Shown here piece after piece: positions 25,801 through 38,400 of a stretch of DNA of 64,000 nt. The position numbers and the translations under genes were made by a program. This DNA is from Pictodentalium vernedei (taxonomy: Eukaryota > Mollusca > Scaphopoda > Dentaliida > Dentaliidae): positions 178,860,356 through 178,924,355 of the forward strand of contig CM062297.1 in assembly GCA_031216915.1 (NCBI GenBank). Direction: 5' to 3'. Each line of letters opens with the position of its first letter. Within the stretch, counting starts at the first letter, position 1. The notes under the pieces were generated by a model, which had not been told where the DNA came from, ran no database searches, and worked only from the letters and a program-made list of their open reading frames with translations.

Positions 25801-28800
25801 TGTTTTACTCTTCAGTTTTTTATCTCCCAGTTGTATCAACAGCGTGCGTGTCGAGGAATTACAAACATTGCTTGTTTCGTTGCCTCTATTGCAGCTATTA
25901 ATCACTAGTGGCGCTAGTGTCAATACATCTGATTGACCATGTGGAGACACGGTGGTTCTGTGTACTAAAGCATACTACACATTAATGGTAGGGCTGTCAC
26001 GAATTTTAAATTTAGGAATCGATTAATCGTCGCAAATAATCGATAATAATCGATTATTCGTACCTAGATGACCCCCCCACCCCCATTCTTCGTCCCTTTG
26101 AAGTCGTTAAAAATGAAGTTCAAGTCAGTTGACCTGTCTCAACTAAACAACGAAGACTGTCCTCTTTTTGGTACATTCAAAGCTTTGATGTTCTGAATTT
26201 TTGAACCGTCAGTGTAATAATCAAAACCGGTCGTCAGTTGCGAAGTTCGCAACCGACGACCGGTCTTGATTATTACACTAACGGTTCAAAAGTTCAGAAC
26301 ATCAAAGCTTTGAAACAATAGTTTTTTCATCAATTTTTTTTTAATTATCAAATGTCTAAAACGGGGTAAAATTTACCGATTCTTCGACAACGAAAAATAT
26401 TAATCGATTTTGTCATGACCGATCGACTAATCGATTAATCGTGACAACCCTAATTAATGGTGTACTTGAATTCTGCCGCTGCTAACTCTGTCTGTGTCGG
26501 TTTAATGAGTTGAGGATTCTGACAGTTGCTCGCCGGTACGGGCGTGACAACCGTTACTTATTCACAGTTCCTTATTTGACACGGTGATTCTTTGTCGGTT
26601 CTCGAGCTCCCCTTATCCGTAAAACTGCCTCACACGATGTAACCATGTCTGTTGAAAGTCTCGTTAAACCCCAATAAACATACACTTGCCAATCGACGGA
26701 ATCCACACAAAAAAATTTAATTCTCTTTTTTATCGTGCTCCGAGTCAACTAAATAGATAGCCTACTGATATGTTACGCGCTTGGTCATTTGTGTTAAAAT
26801 TGACTTTTATAGTAAGCAGCAATTGTAATATTATTAATAATATGATCAGTTCGTTTTGAAAACAAAACTTTAGGTTAAGAATACATTGGAATATGGTTGA
26901 GTACAGTCTGAATCGAGTTGCGTATCTTCGTTGCTTTGCAAAGCGAAACAGAACTGCCATTTCGAAAGTTCAACATTCGAAATGTATTGATATAATTAAA
27001 GTATTGCCAGTACCCAAAACATTTTCAATTTCAATTTCAGTTTCTTTCACAATTTTCCCTGATCAAAGCAGTATATTTTAATAATTTGATACACAAAAGA
27101 ACATGGAGATGTGAACCAGAATTTTCCATACACTTCAGCAAACATATCATAATCGGGTGGCGAAAAAATCCCGGATCACGCTGCAGATTTTTTTGGCATA
27201 AACTGGGGAGAAGGTCTACTTACCGAGAACAACCGAGAACAAATTAAAATAATAAATAAAGGCAAAAATAAATATTAATTGTTAGCATATAGGTGCCCTA
27301 TGTTGTATATAAAATAAGAAAAAGCAAATTTAAAGCTTTTAGACCGACTCAGTCTGTGGAGATGGGGATTATTTATCAATTTCGGATTCGCCGCCAAACC
27401 GAGAAGAGGCTACTTGCCGAGAACAAGACTGTGACTGTTAATTGACACCGAGAAGAGACTACTCGCCGAGAACAAGATTGTTAATTAACACTCTCTGCGT
27501 GGTGTCTTCTCACGGAGCCAACATTTTTAATTTTGGGGTAACCAGATAAGCTGAAAAATGTTGGCTGAGTGAGAATTGATGTTAAGGAGAACAATAGGTG
27601 TTAATCCCCAATTAAGCTATACTCTGTTTCATATTTGGTGATTATTAATTTTCTCTGACAGCAAAGTGTTTCTGTGTTATTATTTATTGATAAGGTTTAT
27701 TTATTTTAAATAATTAAATTTGAAATAAATTTTTATTAATAGCTTTAGTAACACAGAAACAGTAAAAGTGAAGAAGAGCTGGGACAGGTTCCCTTAGAAT
27801 TTTTCAATAGAGAAGAACAGATATGTTAAGGACAAACAATCCTTTATTCAGTGGTATAAATGCAAAAACAAAAATCAGAAGATACACAACACTGAACATT
27901 GAGCACTGCAAGTAAAATCTAGCACCAAATTTATTCTAAATGAACTAAATCTGAAGCCTTATCTGCATATGTCATAATGTCAATTTCTCCCATTTGTAGG
28001 CGGGTTTTCAGCAATGAAAGACGCGAATCCAATTGCCTGTATTTTCTTTTTTTTGGGGCGTGGTACTCCCCCAGCTTGCAGCTGAATAATTCTGGCCTCA
28101 TTTGTTGCCTGGATTTGCTTTAATAAAGTCACTAATGAAAATATATTTGGGTGTGAATGCCCACACAATTTGTTTATTTTGCTGTGCCATCCGTCAACGT
28201 TGTTTGTGGTACGGGCACCGTCATTATCAAAATGATTCCACATTTCTAAGGGTGAACCTTCAACCCATGTCTCAGTCACATAATCTGTAAATTGAGTCAC
28301 TTCTGAACTATTGTCTTCACTACTCTCTAAAGCATTAAACCACACATCCTCAACTAGGTGGATGGGAACTAACGGCAGGACTGCTGCTCGACGCACCAGC
28401 AGTTTTATGTTTCTCGTCATTTCTGTATCTGGCTGCCAGCCCAACAGCTTGTGTTTTTCTCCATATGCACCGTGTAAAATGAAAAAAACATCCTTTTGGT
28501 GAAACGGAAGGATAGATAGCGACCACAGCATTTCTTGCAGCTACCTCAAAATCCATTAGAAATATCGCTGGTTCAAGGATTAAATTTCGCTCAATAACAG
28601 CGTCTTTAATTAAAGAGAAAAAACGGCGGTAAGTTTGTTCTGTCTTGTTAGGCAATAAGCCAAATATTAATGGAAATACTGATCCTTCAATTCTACCATG
28701 AAGGGTATACAGCTGGTAAAATAAGCCAGGACACGAATAAAATGTTCCATCTCCAAACACGACAGGTGAATCACACAATTGTTTCAGATTTTCATCAGTG

Positions 28801-31800
28801 CCAAAAATGATAATTCTATGACCCTGTTCACTGGTATTATCACACAATAAAAATCTTTCTCCAGCTGATGTTTCTTTCCAGGAATTATTTAACTCTATCT
28901 CTCTTTGTGTTTTTGGTAATTTGGGCAACACTTTTGCACGACTTCTATACAAGGCAGCTTTACAACTGTCAAATGTTGGAATTTTTTTTATCATATCTGC
29001 AGTCACTTCATCAAACTCATTATCTCTGAGACTGCCAAGTTCTTCGTCGTATATTCTTGGAATGGGAGAAACCTCATCACGGCATCTTTTTTTAACTTTA
29101 TTTAGAAAAGCACTGGCAGCAAGGGCCATATTGTCACTATCATGATTGTGATCTTGTCCTATTGACACTGGAATGTTATCCACGGTAACAATTTTGGCTC
29201 TGCAGTCACGAATTACACATCTCCAATAACACCTTTCATTTCTTCTTGTCCGAATTGAAAATTTATAGCCAGCATGAATCAAAAAGTGACCACCTCTACC
29301 ATTTTCCAAGAAATTAACATCAATCTGTGCAGTGGCCATGATAAATTTATGATCATATTTTGTCTGATTCTTTACTTATATAGGTTTATTGAATAAACAA
29401 TAAATCTTCTAATCAAAAAAGATAAAAGCAACAGTTTATAATAAAGTATTGAAGTCATCTCAAACCTATCAAAACTATCAAAAACAGATAAAACAATGAC
29501 TAGGTTCAAAGAACACCTGTGTTTTTACAACTAATTGCCAAGCCAAAAGTCTTTTTTCATTGAAAACAGTTCAACAAAAAAAATATTATGTTTTGCTGAG
29601 CTGAAGGTTTTAATTTTAATCAGAAACAGACCATAATCAAATCTCCTAAAGGTGTGAAATGGAAAATGTTGCTAGCTAATTTCAAAATGTTGGCTACGTG
29701 AGAATGAATCCTCTGCGTCTAGTTTCATTTGTTCTGGGTAAGTAGTCTGTTCTCGGTGTAAATACAAATTTAAATTTGTCTGTTAATTTGTCGCCTATAC
29801 TGGTACATACAATTCCCATCACCATTTACCAGGGCTTTCGACCTGCAAGTCATATTTTCTCGATCCGCAAGTATACAGAAGAAGTCTCCTTGGTTACGAA
29901 TCGAAATTAAGTATTTTTATTGTTTACTAATCATATATATTTCATTTTCAGGTTATTTTATTCAACTTTGTGGGGAATTAGTTTAGTAACTGGGACAAAG
30001 TTAGGAGGCCTTAAATAAAACTGTGAGCGCTAAGTTGTCGAACGGTTCGTCGTGTTGCCTTTTGTCGCGTGTTTACAATTTTCCCTGTCCGATCGCGTAA
30101 TTTTGTCTTGATGATGGCGAGCAAGTCTGTTCAGACGGAGGTAAGTATGGAGGTAAATACGTGTAATATCGCGGTCCAGGTCAACGGTGCCAACGGAGTA
30201 AGTATTGGTGTGCAGACAGAGGTCACTGGGGGTGTCGGTCAGAGCCGGGTTGGTGGGGCCACCGATGGCGATATTGGGCTTGAAGTTTGTAAACAGTGTT
30301 CTATGATGTATGGGGACTGTCGCTCGATGGGATATGGAGAGGTATGTGCAAACTGTCAGGAAATCCTCCGCCTACTTGAGACAATTGTTAAGTTTGAGGG
30401 GGAGATTGCTGAGCTGAAGGGAAAACTTGGTAGGGCGGGGCTGTCTGGAGTTACGCCTGTGAAAATGGCTTTCCGAGAAGGATGGAAGGTTGTCGGTGGT
30501 TCCAAGAGGAAACATGGGGGTAGAACCTTTGATGTGAATGAGGTAGGTGATGAGGTGGGGGCTGCTAGAAAAGTACGTAGGACAGATGAGGGGGGCCCAG
30601 ACCGGAGCAATGCTGTAAAGCGTTTGGCGTGGACTACCAAAAGTGGTAGGAAAGGGGGGCCAGAGAAGCAGGTAGATAGGGGTGTAAAGTCCAAAGGCAG
30701 TGGGGAGTGCAGCACCAGAAACAGATTTGATGTGCTCGATTCGGAAGAGACAGAGGAGGAGATGGAGGTAGTTGCAACAGATAGTAGCTTGGGGTCTAGG
30801 CCAGGAAAAAGGAGGAGGGGTCCGGGGGGAGACCAGGGGAGTAGTCCAGGAAGCTCAGGGCCTGGAAAGAGACGGAGGGACAAGGATAGGAGTAATCCTA
30901 GGTCAAAGATACCGATACCGATATTGACTCCGAGTGGGGCTGTTGGAGAGGAAGAGGACGCTGTAAACAATAGGAGACTAGAGGAGATAAATAGGGCGAG
31001 GTCCAAAAGTAAGTTGGTGGTTGCGGGAAGTAGCATAGTTCGGGGGATCGACAAGGTTGTCTGTGGTCCGGACAGTAAAAATAGAACAGTTCTGTGCTTT
31101 CCGGGGGCTAAAGTGGAGGACCTGAGGGATAGAGTGGACGGTATTGTAGCTGGGTCGGGGCCTGATCCGGTAGTGGTATTACATGTGGGGTCCAATAACA
31201 TCAGGGAGAGGAAATCAGTTCGTTTGGTGGACACATACAAGGACCTAATTAGTAAGCTACTTAGCAGGAATGCTCGGATCATCGTTTCAGGGGTGCTCCC
31301 CGTTATGGGTGGTGGGAATGAGAGGAACTCGCGGATTATGGCACTAAACGAGGAGCTGGGAGAGCACTGCAAAGACTTGGGAGTACATTTCATTGACCAC
31401 TGGGATTCATTCTGGTGACAAGGAGAGTTGTATGGGCGAGACGGATTGCATTTAAGTAGGATGGGTACAGACCTGTTGGGCCAAAAAATCTTACAGGTGG
31501 CTGGGCCTTTTTTGGAGAAAAGGGGGGTAGGGGACCACAGCCGGTAACCCAGAGTGGCACGAATGCTGGGAACATAGGAAGAACAACAAACATGCACAAT
31601 ACAGGGGCATACCAGGGTTATAATAATGTGCCAGTGATGACAAAAAAACAAAGATTCATTAAGTTTGGGTACTGCAACATCCAGGGTCTGCACAAGAAAG
31701 TAAGCGAAATATCAACAATGATGGACGAAGGAGACTTCGATATAATGGGTCTAAGTGAGACGTGGATACGACGGGATGAGCGGGTTGATCAGATGAAGGG

Positions 31801-34800
31801 TTGCGTGTGGATAGGAGCTGGGCGAACTGAGGGTCAGAAACGGGGTGGGGGTGTTGGCATCTACGCTAAAGAGGAATTACAGCCCTCATTGATTACAGAT
31901 CTCACAGAAGCAAGGACTCAGATTCCAGTATCCAACGAAATAGTCTGGGCAAAAATCAAGTTAGGAAGCAGGAGTGTTGCCGTTGGTGTTGTATACTTAG
32001 CAGTGGAGGGAAGTAAGCCCGAGTGGAATGATTCAATATATACAACTCTTAGATCGAATATCACAGAGCTTGGGAGCAGAGGGTTCAGTATTGTCCTAAT
32101 GGGGGACTTCAATGGGCACATCGGGGATAAGGAGGAGGGCATACAGGGAGGTGATAGGAAAATTAACACGAATGGGAGGAAGATGTTGGACCTATCAAAA
32201 GAGCTTGGTTTAAAGATCCTGAACAGGGATGCGAAATGTAAGGGTAAATGGACCTGGGAGAGGAACGATAAGAAAACAATAATTGATTATATACTCACTG
32301 ACATTAGCGTATGGAGGGAGGTTATAGATGTAGAAATAGATGACGAGGGAAAAAATGACTTGGGTAGTGATCACAACCTGATAACAGTTAAGATTATGGG
32401 CAAAAAGACGAATAGAGACAGAAATACCTTCAAGGAAGTTTGGGGACTAAAACAAGGAGCCGACTGGAAGCAGTTTCGGGAAAAACTAAAACCAAATCTT
32501 GAATGTATACCTAGGAATGCAAATGTCCAGAGTATTTCAGATGGCATAGTAAATAGCCTAACAGAGGCAGGGAAGGAGTGTATAGGAAGGGTGAGGGTCC
32601 CAACGAGAGAGCTTGGATACAGGGTTAACGAGGGACTGAAAAAGGCTATAAAAGAAAGGAAGGTAAAATGCGCTGCTTACAGAAGAAGTAGGAAGCTTAA
32701 AGGGGTGGATAACAATGACACGAGACTAATGAAAGGAGAATATGAACTGGCACGGAAAAAGGTGAATGAGATGAAGGATAATAATAGGAAGGAGCGCAAT
32801 TGCAGTCTTGCCAGAACAATAAAGAAAACGGGGGGTTCGAGCTCAAACGTATTTTGGAACTGGGTAAATAAACGGGGGAAAAATAGTGTGCAGAGTATCA
32901 AAGTGGATGGGGAAAGTACAGAAGATAAAGGCCGTATCGCTTCAGAGTTAGTCAAGCACTGGGAAAAGATAAACGATAGGCGATGGGGCAGTGGGTCCCC
33001 ACCAAAAAGAAATACACTGGTGGAGGAGAACCTATCCAATCGTGTATGTAGCGAAATAACGGCAGAAGAAGTGCGGAACGTGGTCTCGAAATTAAAAAAT
33101 GGTAAAGCGGGAGGGACTGATGAAATTCCGAACGAATTCCTCAAAAATGGAGGGGAGGCACTTATTGAAGTCCTGACAAACCTTTTCAACCTGGCTCTGC
33201 GAAAGCAAGAGGTCCCCAGAGAGTGGAGGGAAAGTAAGGTGTCGTTCATACACAAAAAGGGGGATAAGGAAGTTCTAGATAACTATAGGGGGATATCAGT
33301 TAGTAGTAACATCGGAAAAGTATTCTGTAAGGTCATATACGGTAGACTGGAGGAAGTTATAGAAGAGAAAGGTTTTTTAGGAGAAATTCAAAATGGTTTC
33401 AGGAAAGGACGAAGAGTCACTGATCACCTATTTACACTCACCCAACTGATAGAATCAACAAAGGCTGAAAAGAAAAAGATGTTTCTGGCATTTCTAGATG
33501 TGAAAAAAGCGTACGACCGAGTGTGGAGGGAAGGTATGTGGCGAAAGCTCGAGGGCATCGGACTGGGGGGTGACTTTGTGGGAATCATGAAAGCACTGTA
33601 TACAGATGTGCAAAGCCAACTCAGTCTAGGGAGTATCACTACAAAACGAGTCCCTATGGATATAGGCCTCAAGCAGGGGTGTATCTTTTCACCGATTTTG
33701 TTTGCATTGTATGTTAAAGATTTAGGGGACGAACTAATTCAGAGTGCGGAGGGGGTAAATGTTGGAGACATAAAGATACCAGGCTTATTCTTTGCGGACG
33801 ACATGGTGTTAATGTCTAGAACTGAACAGGGGCTAGAGAAACTGCTGGAAATTGTTGGTAGATATGGGAACACTTGGCGGCTCGAACTAAATGAAAATAA
33901 AAGCAAGGTAATACCCGTTGGACGCAAGGTAGATATGACGAAGAGATGGAGAGTGGGGGAGTTCTCAATCCCCGAAGGGGAAAGCAAACAAATCACTGTA
34001 GGAGAAACGGGAGAGTATGAGTATCTAGGGGTAAGCATAAATATAACGGGAAGAGGGGTGTACAGAAATTACTCAGCCAAACTGATTCTGAAGGGGAAAA
34101 GAATTCTGAACCAACTAAAACTTTTAGGGAAAAATAGTTTCAACAAGGTCTTTGTGGGGAAAACACTGTGGGAGAGGGTGGGTTTACCAAGTATAACGTA
34201 TGGCACGGACGTGATTCCATTAAACCAAACCGTTACTAAGAAGTTGGAAAATACTCAAAATGATGCCGGCAGATGGATAACAGGGTCGAGTAATGCTGCA
34301 GCTTTGGAAGCAGTAAGGGGGGAGCTTGGGTGGATGAAAATCAAGGACAGGGTAGATTTGGGAAAACTGTGTTACTTTAACTACTTGAGAAACCTGCCTG
34401 ACAACCGGTGGTGCAAATTGATGCTCGATACCATTTGGAATTCTAATATAGAAACGGGGTGGTCAAAACATGTGAGGGAACTAATGGACAATTACTCTAT
34501 AGAGGTCACAAACATAGAAGTGGGAATGAAAGAAGGCAAAAGGTTTGTCAAAGAGAGAGTCATGGAAGATTGCAATCGAAACTGGCGAGCAGGGGTTAGC
34601 GTGAAAAGATCACTGCAGGGGTTACAATATAAAGAAAAGCCAGCTTTTGAGAAATACCTAGATGGCACCTTTGGAGGGTCACTGCTGTTCAAACTGAGAT
34701 CAAGATCACTGGAGCTTCGGGGAAAAATTGGGAGAGATGGGGAAAAGGGATGCCAAATGTGCCACTCTGGAGTTGTGGAGACCCTGGAACATTTTCTCTT

Positions 34801-35356
34801 GGAATGCCCACAGTATATACCTCATAGAATAAAATTTACTGGAAGAATAATGCAGAAGTGGGGTGAAGAAACAAAGGATAGATGGCTGAAGGGGGACACG
34901 AGGGAGAGGGTAGGAATGCTTATTGAAGAAATTGAAAAAGAGGAAGTGAGGGACACTATTAAGCAGTTTATATCTGAATGCTGGGAGGAGAGGAGGGGAA
35001 GAGGGGGTGGGGTGCAGGGGGAATGATGGCCTTCTCTTATGAGGACCGCGACAAATCAGCGGCTGGCCAAAGAGTTAATATTATTATTATTATTATACAT
35101 GTAGACTTGGCTGGTTTAAAATTGTTCGTTCGTTAGATTAAACATATTTTTATTTGCCATTCAACAATGCAAATCAGGATTGGAGGACAAGTGCTGATCA
35201 CTTAGGAAACCCTCCGCTCCTGTACAAAGACTAATAGATTACAAAAGGCAGAACAAAATATAACAATATGTAAACATTATACACAAAAGAAGTTAACTCA
35301 AAAGAGAGAGAGAAATAAAGAAAGAGAGAATAGAGAGGGAGTGGGAGAGAGAGAGG

Positions 35357-35414
<58 letters not shown>

Positions 35415-38400
35415 AGATAGAAAAACGGGTAAAAGCAGATTGAAATCAAAGAAGACAAACAAACAAAAAAAAAAGAAAAAAAAAAACAACAGTATACAAC
35501 AGAAATTCCAGTGATGATGACCCCCCCCCCCCCCCCCCATCCACAATTTATTCAATTCTAAATTTAGTTTAATGCCGCTAAGGAACGTTCACAGAACATT
35601 GTTGAGACCACTTAATCTTTGCGTGCTCATTCCACGTCCGTACTAACCTAACATCCACCGTGTTGTCCTTACACAGATTGATTGTCAGGTATTCCACACT
35701 TCAATACACGAAGGGAAAAATGATCGTTTGAAGAGTTCCGTTCGACAGAAATAAGGGACAAAATTAGATGCGTTTCGTAAATTGTATTGGGATATGTCGG
35801 CGACACGAGATGGTAAAAGTTCGTGGAGGAAGTTCGGAGCATTCCCAGTGAGAATTTTGTAAAAATTACACATTTTGTGAACATAGCGCTTGTTTTCCAG
35901 ACTACTCCAACCAACTGTCCCTGTCTTTGGTTGTTCCATATTTGGAATCTTACTCGTCATCGGAAACAGACCGGCGTCACCTAATATACTCACTTATTTT
36001 TGAAAGTGGACACTGTATGGTGTTCACTTTATGGTGCCAGCTGTCCCTGTCTTAGGTTGTTCCATAATTGGAATCTTACCCGTCATCGGAAACAGACCTA
36101 CGTCACCAACGTGCCGCGACTTGGGACCCCCACTAACTCAACATCAAAGATCACCATATGCTTGGCTGGTTTAAAATTGTTTTGTTACTAATTTGTACAC
36201 AATATAGAGTAGATACTTTTATTTTCATTTTAAATTTCGTTTTGTTCTCGGCAAGTAGCCTCTTCTCGGTTCAGCTCCGAATGTGGGAATTAATAAATAA
36301 TCCCATTCACCGTAGACGTGGCTGGTTTAAAAATTTTTGTTACTAATTCGTACATAATTTTTAGTAGATATATGCCTTAAAAGCTAACAATAAACTTTTA
36401 TTTTCATTTTGAAATATTATTTTGTTTTGTTCTCGGCAAGTAGTATCTAGAGTAGATACATGCCTTATACGCAAACAGTGGACTTCTATTTTCATTTTTA
36501 AATTTTTGTTTTCTTCTCGGCAAGTAGCCTCTTCTCGGTTCAGCACCGAATGTGGGAATTAATAAATAATCCCATTCACCATTGACCTGGCTGGTTTAAA
36601 ATTGTTTGCTAACTAATTTGCACATAATATATAGTACTTTATACGCTAACAATAAACTTTTATTTCGATCTTTATATATTAATTGGTTTTGTTCTCGGCA
36701 AGTAGTCTCTTCTCGGTTTGGCGGCGAATCCGAAATTGATAAATAATCCGCATCACCACAGACTGAGTCGGTCTGAAAGCTTTAAGTTTGCTTTTTCTTA
36801 TTTTATATACAACAAATGGCACCTATATGCTAACAATTAATATTTATTTTTGCCTTTATTTATTATTTTAATTTGTTCTCGGTTGTCCTCGGTTGTTCTC
36901 GGTAAGTAGTCCCACAGTAAACTGGGTTTCTATTTTCAAATAAGCTTAGTGAAAATTTCCCGATCTTCCGACGAATTCGTTTCCACGAAGTACGTTTCCA
37001 TAAAATGGTCATTTTTTAAACAACCTGTAAGTTCTCAGTTTATTATCACCATTCTTTTTGCAGTCCTCAAACATTGACTTTTGAAAGTGTTTACATGATT
37101 CCAGTGCAAATTATATTTGAGCGTACCTATAACATTGGTGTTAGTGATATTTAGATGTTAAGGGATAGCGAGGCCATATCTTTCCAGTAAGGGAATTCCG
37201 GGTTGCCTTTACGATATCTCTGTTCAGCTACCACATTCCTCATCAGTTCATTACGATTCTGAGATATTTTGATTGCGAAAGTAGCCATCCTATTAACTGC
37301 CTCACAAAAAGAGGATATATACCAAGTTCTGTGCGAACCGCGTGGTTGGAGGAAAATTTCTCAATGCCCAAAGCCTTTTTTATAAGAGGAGGTGTGTAAT
37401 TTTTCACTGCGTATGTTGTAACGCTTGCCATACGCTATTTCTGATCCCCACATTTCACACCCATATAAGGCTATAGGTTGAATTAATTTATCAAACAGCT
37501 TTGACATGGTCTTTATTGGAACCCGTGAAGTTTCATTAAATGCACGAAAAAGTGAGTATAAGGCTTTCTGAACTTTAACAACCAAATTATCTTGGGATTT
37601 TAGAGAATGTATCATCTTTTGGGAATTTTATTACTAGACATGTAATTCCTCAGCAATATCAACACGCTTGCCTCCGATAAAAATGTTGGTTGTTTTTGTG
37701 ACCATTTTTTTAACTGACATGGATCCAAATATATTTAAGATTTTTCCCAACGTTTAATTGTAACATGTTGGTTTCAGTATAATTGTGAAGCCTACTGAGG
37801 CACTGTTGAAGCTCTTGCTGGCTATCAGATATCATTACAAGATCATCGGCAAAAAGAAGATGATTTAATTTGCAATCCTGAATCCACACAGGATCACACA
37901 AATTGTCGAAAATATCTTTTATGTATTCAATAAAAAAAATTTAAATAGAGAGGGAGAATAATTTGCACCCCTGTCGAACACCTATAGACGAGATGGGGGG
38001 GGGGGTCCAATTCATTAGACGTTTCATTTAATTAAAAGCTTTTAGTTAAATATAAATTATGCAAACTCCAGTGGCACAGGTGTTTGCATAGTTGAGGTAA
38101 ACGTAATGAAATGAGTGACATATGAAGTGACTGACAGTAACCGCCATCGTTGGCTCCCTATTTTGCACCACACATGTTTATTATATGTCACCCAATATAG
38201 GGAATGAGTATCTCTTTTTTTAATGATTTTTCGCTTTTTTTTCTTTTCGTTGCAGGGACAGAGTGAGAACGACCAGTAACGTAATGAGTCATACGTTTTG
38301 TACAGCTATAACATACAGTCTTTGCAAAAACAGTTTAGCTCGTGTCCATTCCATAAAAGATGTTAATAAGAAGGATAACACGGAGATAACGATAGAAGAA

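Larger units (their letters stand above)
29950..35096 (+). mobile_element. Near-intact two-ORF LINE (APE-type non-LTR retrotransposon)
   Basis: ORF1 (30111 onward) and ORF2 (31592-35026) are followed by a 3' UTR of about 50 bp with a nested stem-loop and a short (ATT)n tail (35074-35096). The SGNH-esterase ORF1 is typical of the CR1/L2-type branch; that clade assignment is inference. The 5' end is approximate, because no clear target duplication was found. It inserted into the MULE: the flank after the tail (CTTGGCTGGTTTAAAATTG) belongs to the MULE subterminal repeats. Confidence 0.85.
27208..36917. mobile_element. 9.7-kb Mutator-like element (MULE) hosting a LINE
   Basis: The inverted terminal repeats are 27208-27426 and 36689-36917. 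Both read CTACTTACCGAGAACAACC..., share TTGTTAGCATATAGGTGCC and ACCGACTCAGTCTGTGG, and are close to identical by eye apart from an extra 10-bp unit on the right. The 9-bp TAAACTGGG is repeated exactly at 27199-27207 and 36918-36926, as expected for Mutator transposition. The element contains a FLYWCH/MULE transposase gene (minus), a two-ORF LINE (plus), an older LINE fragment (minus) and a subterminal repeat array at the right. It lies in intron 4 of the SLC1-like gene. Confidence 0.92.

Noticed and set aside
30356-31693. 445-codon minus-strand open frame
   Set aside because: Antisense shadow of LINE ORF1; Ser/Pro/Leu-rich translation without motifs.
32677-33255. 192-codon minus-strand frame over ORF2
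   Set aside because: Shadow of the reverse-transcriptase ORF on the other strand.
31592-35026. Host gene or virus polymerase
   Set aside because: APE endonuclease plus RT, short 3' UTR and (ATT)n tail identify a non-LTR retrotransposon.
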